Source: Metarhizium brunneum (taxonomy: Eukaryota; Ascomycota; Sordariomycetes; Hypocreales; Clavicipitaceae). Taken from it: 64,000 nt of DNA. Made by a program: the position numbers and the translations under genes. Shown here one piece after another: positions 1 to 11,947 of this stretch. The stretch is from positions 744,001-808,000 of the forward strand of contig NC_089427.1 of the NCBI RefSeq assembly GCF_013426205.1, read 5' to 3'. Within the stretch, counting starts at the first letter, position 1, and each line of letters starts with the position of its first letter. The notes under the pieces were generated by a model. It worked only from the letters and a program-made list of their open reading frames with translations, made no database searches and was not told where the DNA came from.

Positions 1-631
1 GTCAACCGTCAGCCAAGCACTACCTGAGGTACCTGGCAGGTACGGTGACATTTGAACCCCCGTTGACCCCTCCCCTGCTGACTTCCTTCAACCTTCGGGT
101 TGTCAGCGCTGTGCTGTACCTGCATGCCTCCAGGTCGAGCCCAAGTGCATTGCCCTTGTCAGTTTCAGACGAACCAGGGCTGACTGACAGCATGTGTAAA
201 ATTGATACTACCGCGACTACGTCAGAATAAGGCGTAAGGGCTTCGTCCTCCTATTAACCGAGACTTATGACAGCGCTGTACTCCGTACGTGACTGTTTAG
301 TCCTGGGTTTTCACAATCCATCTACATCAGAAACGACGGCATGTCAATGCCGCTGTCGCGTGCCGCATGCCAGCCTCAAATCTAAGTCAACACGCATACT
401 TAAGTAAGCTGCTGCCCGCATTGCCCAACACGGCGAGAAGCTCCAATCTTCGCACACCCGTATCAAACCCACAATACTAATCCATACACAAACCAGGCAC
501 CTTCAGTTAATGCATTACCATTGGAATCTTTGAATATCCATCAAGTGCTTTGTTTTCAGCTATATGTACTAATACCGGCCTTGGCGCATCAACTGCAATT
601 GCAGATCCTATCGCATGTTCCACATTGCGCC
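1..631. other. Intergenic sequence and 5' flank of the SCAP gene
   Basis: No convincing coding region is visible. The short frames here have no family resemblance and no splice partners. The right-hand part must hold the promoter and leader of the SCAP gene that starts at 632. Confidence 0.6.
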
Positions 632-3600
632 ATGATCTGGTACTTTCTCTATCCATTACGAGGGTATGTTCCAACCAACCACCAACCATGTTCGTGGTTG
701 CTGCCCATCAGTGTATCCACGCTTTGATCAACTCGTTAACAAGGCTTCTAGGACCACAGAACCTCCGGACCTCGCACCGTCACATTCCCTCCGCCGTGGC
801 TTCGCTCGATATGGCCGATATGTCGCCGGCCATGTCGTCACTGCTGTCTTCATCTCGGCAACTGTAGCCACGATTCTCATCTACCCCATCCCATACCTAT
901 TTACTAGCGATTTTGTTAATGGTGCCTCATATTTGCCTCATCATGCTTGGACTGTGGCCCAACCGCTCACATATGACGCCGCGGTAGAACCAGACATAAT
1001 CATGAGGTCTATCTGGGTTCATTCTAGCTACATGGAAGCTCTTAATGCTGACTTGCTCGCATCAGCGTTGGAACTTCAGAACGAACTGCTAGGTGAGACC
1101 GAAAATTTTAGTCCCCGAGACGCGCCAGACAATCTGGCCAAGCACCAAGACGACGACCAACTCTCCCTGGCTCAGCGTGACGCCTTGCACATTTCGAACG
1201 GCCTCACCAACCAGTCATGGTTTTTTCATTCGCCATTGCTGTACTGGTATAGCTCCCGAGACAGGTTGCTGGCAGACCATGACATCCTTTCCACCATCAA
1301 CGATAGGAAAAACCAGTCCAACTTCTCCAATACGACGCTACGTCACTCGGTTGTTTTCAGCGGCAAGCGCTTTGAAGATCGTCGACTCGTTGCTGCTGAT
1401 GCTATTGTTATTACTCTTCTTTGCTTGGGGGACTCCCCCGTTGGCCAAGAATGGGAAACGAAGGCTCTATCCTTGCCCGAGAAAGTTTCTGACAAGTTTG
1501 ACGTCTATCCATCTGATGGAAGGTACGCGAGGAGTCAGTTGTACGAATTCCAATTTCGGCCCATGTCGCCTCAAGATATCCTTAGCCTGGCGTTTGCGTA
1601 CGGTTTTGCGGTGCTATATTTTCTCATGAGCCTCTCAAAGCTGCGAGCAGTCAAATCGAAAATTGGACTCATTGTAACGATTATTACTCAAGTAGCCCTC
1701 TCTATCATGTCGAGCTTCACAGTTTGCGCTATATTCAATTTCGACTTGTCCCGCATCCCACAGGCGGCATATCCTCTCGTTGTGCTGTCTATGAGTTTGG
1801 AGAACATCTTTCGACTCATCAATGCGGTCATCCTAACTCCGTCGGAGGATAGCACCAGTAATAGAATTGGCCACGCATTTGGCCAAACTGCTCATACTGC
1901 TCTGGCAAGTTCGCTGCAGAATGTCTTGATTCTCTTTGGCCTATCGCGTGTGGTTTCACCAGGGGTATCGGCGTTTTGCATCTTTGCCGCTGTCGCAATC
2001 GTTTTTGATTTCTTTTATCTTTCTACCTTCTTCTTGTCTGTCCTCAGTGTTGACGTAAGACGCATGGAGTTAGGTGATGCTCTTGCAAAGGCTGCTTTGC
2101 GACAAAGTAGACGCAAATACCAAGGCAACGGCCGTGGCCCTTTGGCCGATGGATTCTTTCAAGGAAAAATTGCTTGGTCAACCCGGATCGCGGGGACCGT
2201 GATCATGATTGGATTCGTTATTATTGCTCAGTGGCATTTCTTTGGCGATGACAACATGTTCCGCAAACTTTTGCGACTTTATAGAGGCACTGATAGTAAC
2301 CTTCTCCGAACGCCAGATTTGTCAGTGCTGAAAGGCCTACATCAGGCTAGAAGCCATACCTCATGGTTGAGGAATCAAGACCATGAGACAGCCAAGGAAA
2401 TCATTCGGCTGATCAAACCTGGAGCCTACAGCTACGTGGCTAGGGTTTTTGAGCCCCTTGTTTTTGTTAAGCGAGACTCAGATCGAACACCTCACAGTAA
2501 AGAACCTACACTGTTACCCGCCGCATACGATTTTATTCATCACCAGCTATTACGCTTTATTGTCATAGTTGTTGTCATCGTTGCAGCTCTTCGATTGCTC
2601 ATGAACTATCTTTTATGGGGTGAGGATGCTGAGCTGGCGAATGGCGGGGAGCAAGATGACACCCCTTTAGTCTCGATAAAGTCTATGGGAGGTGGCCATG
2701 TTCTTGACGTCGCTTTACTGAGCAAGTCCAAAGCAGGGCATATCGTATCCGTAGGCCTTGACAGAGTCATCCGAGTTTGGAACATTCGACGGGGAAGTAG
2801 TTACGTTATTGCAGATGGAAATGATGCCGAGCTGTGCCCGTTCCCCATATTGGGCATGTCGATTGGCGGTAACTCGACTTGGCTGGCGTTATTATCGACA
2901 TCCAGAGTATCATTCTGGAATCTTGCGGAACAAAGATGGGGCGAGTCTATGCCTTTGGAAAACTGTTCGCATCGGCCAGCCGCAATGTTTTTCGACTCTA
3001 CTCCTGATACCGACAAGCCAACCATCCAACTAGTGCACCACAACGGCACAATGGTCCAAGTGACCGCTGGGACGCAGATTCCTGAAAGCGGAATTTCTAT
3101 CTGCCCTGAACCCCTGGCACTTGCTCGTTCCCTCACCAAGAAGTGTGAGTTGAGCTTTGATCTTTGACTCCTTGTAGTATTTAAAACATTTAGACTAATT
3201 ATTATTGGTAATTAGGCGATTCTGGAGTGATAACATTCATTGTCATGGTCTCCAAAAAAGGACATGTCTACATTGGCAACCGACAAGAGTCATCATGGAC
3301 CACCCATCTTTTGGATTTGAAAATCTCAGATGCTGGTGCAATCTCCCAAATCGTGCCATTGTCTCCTCTCGGCGTGTTCGCACTGGCAGCAAGCGATTGC
3401 GTCTACCTTGTCGATGCCGAAGTGAGAGAGGTGCTGCGAACCCTCCTCACCGAGAGAATGATCTCTAGATCTCTCCAATGCACCTATTCGGGTCATGCTT
3501 CCAAGCCGGGCATGTTGGGATTAGCATCTCTGACATTGTGCTATGTTAAAAGCGAGACGGGCGACTGCGTGTTGCAGGCCTATGTTCCCGCAGATGACTG

Positions 3601-4132
3601 CGAGGTAATTCATCTTCGGAGTCCCGATAGCAAGATGAATGGTGATGAGTGCAGTTTCGAGTCAGCAAAGGAAGTGAAAAAGCGGGTTAAGAATCCGGGA
3701 ACGTGGCATTTGCTCTCGGATGGTAGTGTAGTTGGCATACGGCGAGCGATCCAAACGTACAACAAGATCAGCAACATGAACTCAACATTGCGACGAAGGC
3801 GAGCGACCGGGCAAAACAATCAGTATTCATTTGCAAACTGGGAAGTATGGGCAACTTCACCTTGCGATAAACCAGACCTGGAAGAAAGCCGACCTCTCTT
3901 CGAACTAGGAGATGAGTCAAGTCATTTGGTGGTGTCAGATTTAGGACCGAAAGTCTCTGTAGGTCTTCGATCTGTTGCGTTTACATTTGGCAATGTTATC
4001 AAGCTCGTGACGGCTGGTGCTCTAGAACATTATGATGTTGATCCCGAGAATAACAGCTACGACGCGTTGATGAATACGTCAAGTCGGCGCCGCAAACCAG
4101 GACAAGCAGCAAGGATAAGAGCATCGAGCTGA
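632..4132 (+). CDS. scp1: SREBP cleavage-activating protein (SCAP/Scp1-type sterol sensor)
   Basis: Exons 632-663, 752-3144 and 3216-4132 join in frame to 1113 residues. The start was chosen because the 32-nt first exon (MIWYFLYPLRG) splices through GTATGT...TTCTAG directly into TTEPPDLAP; the larger frame opening at 666 begins inside this intron. Visible parts are a first membrane helix near residues 36-60, a lumenal loop, a sterol-sensing domain at about 288-445, a further helix near 625, and WD40-like repeats from about 660 to the C terminus. Just after the domain's last helix lies RRMELGDA, matching the MELADL escort motif of mammalian SCAP. In the family, SCAP resides in the ER membrane and carries the SREBP transcription factor to its proteases when sterols (or oxygen) are low. 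Length fits fungal SCAP. Identity is secure; the exact sterol response in this organism is inference. Confidence 0.9.
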
Positions 4133-7100
4133 AGGTCGCGCACTGGTGGAGAGTCGTTGACCTAAAAGGCCTTATCTTATTTTAGCCACCACCGCCTTGT
4201 ATTATATTACAACTGTCTACTACTCCGGCGAGGCAGCATGGCCGAAAGGGAGAGGGGCCACGGCTGTCGTTAGCATAAATTTAATACTTCAACCTGCCCA
4301 ACTACCCGAACTCTGTACCTCCAACATTTACGGGAAAAAAGAGATCTTATAAACGAGGTAATATTATATTATGCCTCACTCGGGTGTAGAAAAAAACAGA
4401 ATGGGATATGATGTATACAATGGTACCAGTGGTGTGATGTTGAAATGGTGTCACGGCCGCAGCGGACTCGGTGTCTTTTCCCCGCCCTGGATTCAACACA
4501 TGCATAAAGGCCGCGGATACGGAGTGTTCTGTACCTCGAGGACATTCTCTACCATGGGTCAAGTCCAAGATCAGGAGGTTGCAAAAAAATGAGGAGGCTG
4601 GGTTCGCGGTACGAGTGAAGGCTACGAGCTCCGTGGCCGCATGGACTGCGGCCACCAAGCTGGGTGGGCAATCAAGTACTAGTATTTTACGGAGTATGTA
4701 TTTAAGTATATATGCACAAAGGCCTTTTCGCCTGTCCTCCATTCGCGCCCGACCCCGTATTCCATCCATACCTAGGTACTCCGTACTTGGTGCAACGCAG
4801 TCGCACAACACTACAAAAGACAGGACGTCTCTTTATGCTTTTAGATAGACTGTCTCAGATGGACGAAATTGACGGAGGCTGGGAAACGGTGGTGGGATTT
4901 CTGTATTATCGAGGTCGGCTAACTTAGGACGGGCAGGTGAACCATTGAAACGACTTCTGATTTGCCAATTCCTGGCAGACGGTCAGCCCTGGTTGAGAGA
5001 GGGGCGGAATTGGGAAACCTAGGAGTGAAGCGACTGGGGGACTTGGGACTAGTGGCCGAGGCGCCAGGGTTGGATGGACAATGTCCTGAACAGGGCGGAC
5101 CTGGTCCAGGCCTGGAGGATCTTGACAAGACAATGCTCAAAGTGTTGACTGACGGACGGCCAGACGAGCCAATCGGCGTGGGCATCGAGGCGTTGTCTTG
5201 GTGTTGCGTCAGACACACACAAGAAAAAAAAAAGACGGGAAAGTCGCGGCAAGAATGTTGTGCGCATTGAATAATAATAAAAAAAGATGGGTGACGGTGT
5301 TGAGAAAAATCAATGTGTACATCCAAAGTACTCCGTAGGAGGTGGTATCCTAGGTGCCTCCATCAATGTTTCCACGGAGCCTGGGTACTGAGAGTAGTGG
5401 TACGGAGTATTGTACATATTGTAAGAAGCGCGTCACGCTGCTCCAACCATAATGTATGTATGTATGTACATGTCGGCTCAAGGGTTTAATTGTCTCTCCC
5501 ATCTCATCTAACCCCTGGCTGCGCTTGGTCGCCTGGCCGAACGCGAGATTACCAGATGGCCCAGCTTCGCGCCGCTGAAGCCGACGACTCTTGCTTCTTG
5601 TCAACATGGATGATACCGGACACTATATATATATGTATATTACACAGCACTCGGCACGCACATTGTCTGATCTGATCTCGGCAGGTCGCCTGCCCGGTGA
5701 GCGCCTTGCCCTTTTACCCTCCGGCGGCGCTCAAGCGCCTCAAGTGCTACTCCGTATCGCAAGTAGCTTGCGGATCCGCGGCACATGCTCAACTCAACTC
5801 TCACGGCTCACGGCGCACGAGTCAAACTTTTGGTCCAACTTGAACTCGCCAGTCGGCTTCCCTCCGCCCTCGGTCGAGTGACTACGCGCCTCCTGTTGTG
5901 GTCGGTCTTGGTCCTCGACCGTGCTCGAGGTCAATTGAGTCGCCGGCACGGAGCTCTCTCTGTATGTATATGGACGGAGTAGGACGCACCAGTTCATACC
6001 CGAACGCGTCCAGGTCAGCATTGAACTGGCCCGAATGAGCTGGCCGACGTCAATTGATTGACTGATCCAAGCCTGACCAACACTGCAGCTTGGGAGGTGC
6101 GACGTTTTCAAGCTAGCTCTCGACGGCGCGCTGTTCCTGCCCTCTCGCCATCGTCCGTCGCTGACAAAGTGAAACGCTGGATTCAAGCCGCCGCTGCGCA
6201 ACCCGAAATTGCGCCTCGTCCATCCATCTATCTGTCTGTATCGCCGCCGCTGATCCGGGCACAGCTTCTGGAAGTCGGTGACAGGAGCCCGAGGGAAAGA
6301 AAGCAAGCAAGCAAGCTCCAATGGCGCATGCTGCAACTTTTGTAAGTTGGCTAGTCTCCCAGTCAGTCAGTCTTCTACGTCAATCCACAATAGCCGATAC
6401 CTGATGGTACAAGTCGCATACACGTTGGTTGCGCCGCCTTCCGCCTTGTTTCTGCTCGCTTATGCTGCACCGTGGCTGTTTTACCCGATCAGAGAGATTC
6501 TGCTCATCATCTAGATGGTAGACTCTGGGCTCACCCTCAACACTCAATTTTGATGCATTTCTATCCTGTCCCTGACTGACGGTGGTGGCCCTCGTTGACG
6601 AGTGTCTTTGGAGGCCGCCGATGCACACTGCCTTGTTCATGTCAAACGCGGCAAATCGAGCATCCCAATTGGGGGTTTCCCTTGATGAATGCATCTCAAG
6701 GACCAGAGACTCGGTACCTACTACCCGAGGACAGTTCCCACGAGTGTAGCTCGCAAGCTTCTGGTCCTCACCGCCCCCATCCCCCTGGTAATACCGGGCG
6801 AAGTTAATCATGACCTGCGCCGGGGCTGTGACAGGGGACGGACGACAACGAAGCATTGGATTCTACCTATCATTGCTCCGACTCGTATCCCAACGTCCAA
6901 GCCCGTCTCCTCTCTCCACCCCTCTTCCGCCTCCACGATGACGGGATTATGTTCAGGGCTTCGGTACTCGGGGTATCCCAGCGGCAAAAGCTAGCTCGCT
7001 AGCAGACCATGTCTGGCCTAGGAATTGCATCGCACCGCCCTCCCCCGTTGGTTGTCTTTGCAAGTGCTGGCCTATGTACATATGTTCGTGGCCAGGCTGT

Positions 7101-7724
7101 TTAGTGTTGCCAGACGCGGGAACCGCTAGTAGTTGACATCTACGTAAAGCCGGACACGAGACGTTCCGTCACGCCAGACACTTGGCGGTCAAGATGGCAG
7201 ACGGTCCTCTGCATTGGGTTGACGACCTACTTTACCCAAGGTCGAGGAGTCCTCAGTCCTCAGTCCTCTCTCCCGGCGCCTGGGACTTAGACTCCCAATA
7301 TTCACTCAAGTTCCATTTGTCTCCAGCCCTACCTGCACTCGTGGCCGCCCTATACCTTCGTTCGTCTCTTGTGATCCAATCAAGTCACGCCAGCTGTCAA
7401 GCTCCCTCCCACATTGGAATAACCCTGTTATTTCTCGTCTTCTTATTCTCAAATCCTGCGTTGGACCATGTCAGCCTCCTTCTGAACCTGTCTCTCCTGG
7501 CATGCAAGGCTGCTGGCTCGCCCATGAGCCACCCACCTCTTTCTGGATTCAGGTCCCGGTAATTGCTTTCACTTTCTGACCATAAACTTTACTAGAAACC
7601 CGTTGAGGGACATGTTCCTCGACTTGACACGGCTCCAACTCCATCAGCTCGGATTGCCACGGTTCAAAGCCGACAGCAAGAATCTGTCGTGGGACGAAGC
7701 ACATGCTGGACCCAGCCCGACTGG
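4133..7724. other. Gene-free stretch with dispersed TACGGAGTA motifs
   Basis: About 3.6 kb with only short incoherent frames. It holds five exact copies of TACTCCGTA/TACGGAGTA (starting at 4688, 4777, 5329, 5401 and 5748), a small ATGT microsatellite near 5452-5468 and a TA-rich run near 5622-5642. The last part must contain the promoter and leader of the 14-3-3-like gene. I see no RNA gene. Confidence 0.5.
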
Positions 7725-8666
7725 ATGGCGTCGTCCGAGGTTGACCAAAAGTTCTTGGGCAGGCTGGCCAAAGCCGTCGAGCAAGACAATCCTATGCTGT
7801 CGTCAATACTCTTCAAAATTCTTGGCTTGTCGCTCAACCTCGCCCATCAGCTGGTGGCTTCCAAGAAATCTCGAAGGCCAGACCCTGCCACATCGCCCTT
7901 GTTTCTCAAACGCATATTGCATATAATATGGCTGTCTCGCGAGGGATTGAAAATGCTCCAGGAATGGGTCATCCCAATGGTTGGCAACCATGTCGAGTTA
8001 AAGGTCTTGGCCTATAAGCTACGCGCCAGCTTCCATCACATCTTTGTTCTTTTTCACAACCACCCTCCAGTCTCCAACATGGCGAGCTGGACGCCAGAGG
8101 CGAGAGAAGCGGCATTGGCATCAGCAGCACGAGCAGAGGCAGAGGAGAGGAGAGGAGAGACGTTTGATGGGGACTTGCTGTCCAGGCCGTCGTCTGTCCA
8201 GCCTACCCATCCTTTGGAAGGCGGGCCTGTTGGACCGCCTCCAGGGTTTGAGGCTCATGTGGCCCTGTTGCCACCGTCGTTTCTGCTACCGCAACAAGAT
8301 TACCTTCCTACGGCCCATCACTATTTCCGGGAAGCTGTGAAGCTTGCAGACGAACTGTTGTGGGGCTCTCATTCATTACGACTATCAGTAAAGACCGAAT
8401 ACGCTGCTTTTCTCTACGAGTGTGCCCACGATGCTGAAGCGAGCCGTAAGCTTGCCAAGAATGCAATTGAAGAAGCTTACAACGCAACTGAGGGCGTGGA
8501 TGATGACATGTTCCACGACGCTGCTGAGCTTGTCACCGTGTTGGGCAGAATGATGAAGCGAGGCCTTGCTTCGTCAAATAATACATTGCGAAGTAAAGTC
8601 CAAGTATCGAGTCCTGCCCTTCTCGTCAAACCAACTCCTCCGCCAGGGATGGAAAACCCGATTTGA
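7725..8666 (+). CDS. Divergent 14-3-3-like domain protein
   Basis: A single exon codes for 313 residues if the ATG in the MASSEVDQKF context is used; the frame is open 12 codons further upstream. The C-terminal half (about residues 190-280) follows the last helices of 14-3-3 proteins: a helix of the HHYFREAVKLADELL type, a loop with SLRLSVKTEYAAFLYE, then a helix with AEASRKLAKNAIEEAYN and a final acidic helix. The N-terminal half is helical but poorly conserved, and a Pro/Gly-rich insert lies between the halves. Classical 14-3-3 proteins are about 250 residues and bind phosphoserine peptides as dimers. The basic residues of that groove are not recognisable here, so phosphopeptide binding is uncertain. 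It is probably the divergent fungal 14-3-3 paralogue rather than a canonical BMH1/rad24 orthologue. Confidence 0.55.
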   Translation: MASSEVDQKFLGRLAKAVEQDNPMLSSILFKILGLSLNLAHQLVASKKSRRPDPATSPLFLKRILHIIWLSREGLKMLQEWVIPMVGNHVELKVLAYKLRASFHHIFVLFHNHPPVSNMASWTPEAREAALASAARAEAEERRGETFDGDLLSRPSSVQPTHPLEGGPVGPPPGFEAHVALLPPSFLLPQQDYLPTAHHYFREAVKLADELLWGSHSLRLSVKTEYAAFLYECAHDAEASRKLAKNAIEEAYNATEGVDDDMFHDAAELVTVLGRMMKRGLASSNNTLRSKVQVSSPALLVKPTPPPGMENPI

Positions 8667-9611
8667 TGTACGAGCCCCCTCGTTGTGTAGCGTATCATAC
8701 AGGGCTCACTCACCCCCTCCCTATCAGCATATCTCTCACAAACAGAGAGCATTATTAGAGCCAACTTCAACTTCGTGCTTCAACCAGTCATAAGAGACTT
8801 GTTCGACGAACTGGGAGCTTTACTGAAGTTACTGACGGTTCTTCTACAAAATTGCCGATTTCCCCTTTACACAAAGGATTCCACAACTTGAGGTATATAT
8901 CGAGTACCCTCGACTTTTGAACCGCGCCGTTCCCGGCGAAAGATATGCGGCACAGGATTCATTTTTCCGAACCAATCATGACATCTTGCTAGCAACATGG
9001 TCTACCATTTGCGGCTTTCCGCTATAAGATGTTCCATTCTGAAAAATACATTTTGGTATTTTCAACCTGCGCCCACTTTGTACAACAGCCACATTACATA
9101 CTTGCATTCGTACGGGCGTCGCTGTTTTTTATTCTTTTGATTCTCGGGGGTGCAGATCTTGAGTGCTCCCCCTTGGATATATTCTGTTGTATCTGGGACA
9201 AAAGAAAGCGTCGCATTCTGCATATAGAAGGAGCATTATCTTATTCTTGTATTTACATGTCTAATATGACAGCAGGATATGCACATATGCGCTCGGCTGT
9301 CGAAGCCCTGCAGTCGTGGTTATTCTCTATTTTATTTCATCAACTACAGAGCACTCCGCGATTGAATGCGCCTAAATCTTGTTAAGACAGCATATTTATC
9401 GTTCCTGACTTCTCAAAATACCTATCAACCGTTTCCCGCCCAGTGGGGTTGTTCTCTGTCCAGAACTGATGACTTTGTAGTCACTCACTCTTCCAAATGC
9501 TGCGCTTACGGACTCGGACGCCGAGCCTTGGTAACCAACGCGAGGTATTGTGCAGGCGTCGAAGGGGTTCGGAATCCTTTCTTCTTTGCCCCAACAATGA
9601 CCGCACCCTCA
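8667..9611. other. Convergent intergenic region
   Basis: This 945-bp stretch lies between the 3' ends of the 14-3-3-like gene and the Myb gene. It should hold both 3' UTRs. A 118-codon plus-strand frame (9029-9385) has no family resemblance and is not accepted. Confidence 0.5.
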
Positions 9612-10937
9612 TTAGTCCTCTACTCCCATTGAGACGCTGTCAATCCACTTTTCAACTCTCTCAGCCGAATCTTCGTGTTGTACAGCGTTGGGACGATCTT
9701 CCTTTGCAGCCCATTCTCCCTCATACCAGTCACGAAGAACTGCAATGGGCACATCTGCACCTGTGGCATTCATGAAGTTTGCCTTCATTTCTAGCAGTTT
9801 GTTTGTTGTGTGCATGCACGCAATGGTTGCGAGCACAGCGCGATCCCGCTTGGTCAAGTGCTCGTTCTGCCCGACATCAGCCTCCGCCGGGTAGAGAGTT
9901 TTGTAGACATGAGTATAAAGATATCGTCTCTGGCGTCTGCGTTCGTCTGTGGTGCAAAGTGATTCAGACAATGTTTCGCTGCCGGACAGATTGTCCTCGT
10001 TGCACTGTGCCTCGCAAGTACCAAGCTTGACCCCCTTGTTTTGCTGAGCCACCCTGCGATTGCGGTCGTCCTTCTGATGTTCCAGAGGACGTTGGTTCAT
10101 CGTTTGCTTTATGGGGGGTTGTGACCTTGCTTCCTTCGCTGGGGTTACAGCCTTGCCCTGTTCAGCCTTGGCATCAGGACTCTGGCCGGCCCCAAGGTCG
10201 CCCTTTGTGTCGGCGTTGGTATCGGTGGCATATTCTTGAGGTTGTTGGTCCTTGATGGCCTTCCAGCGAGCTTTAACCTCGGCTTTGCCACGATTGAGAG
10301 CCTTCCCGATATCGGCCCAGGAAAGATTATCTGTCGACTCCTTCATACCTCGGAGCCGGAGGTCCTCAGATACAGTCCATTCGGACTGGTCGTTGCCCTC
10401 GGTATCGGCATTCCCGTTTGCCTTGGAGTCTACTTCCTGAGTCCTGGACGAGCTATCAACAGTGTCGACAGCAGAACCTGTTTCATGGGAAGTTTCAGGC
10501 CCAGAACCTGTCTCGGCCGTAGTGGCATTGCTCTCGGACGATGCGTCCGACTTGGAGGAATTCTCGGATTTCTTATCCTTTGCCTCGTTTTTCTTGCAAG
10601 AGGGCTTTGTGTCGTTGGAGTTGCTCGTTTGGGAAGAAGCGGCAATACTTGCCGAAACGTCTGAAGAATTGGTGCTGGCTACCTCGGGCGCAGCCTTCAA
10701 GCACTGGTTACCTTTTTTAAGGCAGTTCTTTTTGCAAGCTGTTGTCTGGCGGTCCTTCTCGCAAGCGCTGGCAGAGTCGTTGTCGGTGGTGCTTCCGTTG
10801 CTGGTCCCAGTACTTTCGTCCGTAAAAGAGACTGCAACATCCGCATCAACTGATTTGGCAGAGCACGAAGTATCAACTTCAAGCAGCTCCCCATCTCCCG
10901 TGGCGGCGTGATGGGAAACGTCAGAGTCCTCCCCCAT
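9612..10937 (-). CDS. Myb/SANT-like domain protein, low-complexity
   Basis: An uninterrupted frame encodes 441 residues. The first 180 residues are Ser/Thr/Asp-rich and low in complexity, with many TSNDTK- and SSESNAT-like stretches. A single Myb/SANT-type helical unit follows at about 185-240 (SEWTVSEDLRLRGMKE, then WADIGKALNRGKAEVKARWK), with the spaced tryptophans expected of the fold. After a Gln/Lys-rich linker, a second conserved-looking block occupies about 330-440 (RRRQRRYLYTHVYKTLYPAE; VLRDWYEGEWAAKEDRPNAV). A single SANT unit with acidic and basic tails suggests a chromatin or DNA-binding role in the nucleus, but no specific orthologue is recognised. The start ATG is the only one upstream of the acidic region and no introns are needed. 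Confidence 0.75.
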   Translation of the reverse strand: MGEDSDVSHHAATGDGELLEVDTSCSAKSVDADVAVSFTDESTGTSNGSTTDNDSASACEKDRQTTACKKNCLKKGNQCLKAAPEVASTNSSDVSASIAASSQTSNSNDTKPSCKKNEAKDKKSENSSKSDASSESNATTAETGSGPETSHETGSAVDTVDSSSRTQEVDSKANGNADTEGNDQSEWTVSEDLRLRGMKESTDNLSWADIGKALNRGKAEVKARWKAIKDQQPQEYATDTNADTKGDLGAGQSPDAKAEQGKAVTPAKEARSQPPIKQTMNQRPLEHQKDDRNRRVAQQNKGVKLGTCEAQCNEDNLSGSETLSESLCTTDERRRQRRYLYTHVYKTLYPAEADVGQNEHLTKRDRAVLATIACMHTTNKLLEMKANFMNATGADVPIAVLRDWYEGEWAAKEDRPNAVQHEDSAERVEKWIDSVSMGVED

Positions 10938-11947
10938 GAGTAGCGAGTGCTAGAGAGACAAGCGTGGCGTCAAGATGAAGGAGCCGGTGCGATTAGCGAA
11001 GCTCGTAATATTTACAGCACCACTTATACAGCCTTGGCTTGCTGAGAAGAATCAGGAAGATGAGAATGGACGGGCAAAAATGGGGTCGTATATTGCCAGG
11101 GATGACTCTCTGGGAAATGAAGAAAGCGGAAGAAGATGAGAGAAGGCGAATAAGAGACGTGGTATTAACTCAGATAATCTGTCACTTGTGTCACTCGTGT
11201 CGCTTGTTTAGTACTGAGGGTTTTGGAGAACAAAATCACGTTCTGGCAGTTCACAAACGACCCGTCTGTTGCCAGCTGTCGAGGGCTTACAAACGTGGAA
11301 ATCAGAGCTGCCTCTGCATAATATTCACATCATCTGCATTGCCTGACGAGATGACTGCAAGTGCTTCCTATTGTGTTTCCCTGTGGCACCGAGTCACTGA
11401 TTGGCCCCGTGGTCACTGCGCGGGTGCTCGGATCATGATTCAACAATGCGAAGCCTCCCCAATCTGTAGATTGAGGCCGCATCTTGAATGGGATACAACG
11501 GTCGGGCATTCACAGTAGACCCCATGCGACGTATGTATCGAGTGCCTGAGACGTTGGGGAGCTGGTTATTCATGTCGATTGGCCAAGTCTACGGGGTATT
11601 GTACACCACACATGTTCCAGCATTCAGGCGTGGAGAGGCCGATTGGGAATTACGGAAGACCGAACGTTGCAAGAGTTGCTGTGGCGTCAACCAGTTGTCC
11701 AATTGGAATTTACAAAGACCAGCTTACTCATCCAGAAACAACCTGCGGCCTATCGCCTTATCCATGATGATCGTGATGGGCTTCAGAGCAGAGAAGCCGA
11801 ATCTCGTCTTGTAAAAGATCTTTCAAGCCCGTCCCTGTTTGCATAGCGATACACTCTTCTCCATAGTCCCGGTGCGCAGTAGTAGCCAGACTCACCATCT
11901 CAAGACAAAAAGCCTCGGCTGACTTGAGAGGTCCCCTCGACCAAAGG
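10938..11947. other. Divergent intergenic region
   Basis: About 1 kb between the 5' ends of the Myb gene (-) and the DUF4202 gene (+). It should hold both promoters. A 159-codon frame at 11039-11518 looks like chance and has no splice partners. Confidence 0.5.

Noticed and set aside
666..751. ATG at 666 as the SCAP start
   Set aside because: It lies inside the first intron. The upstream exon MIWYFLYPLRG gives the conserved SCAP N terminus.
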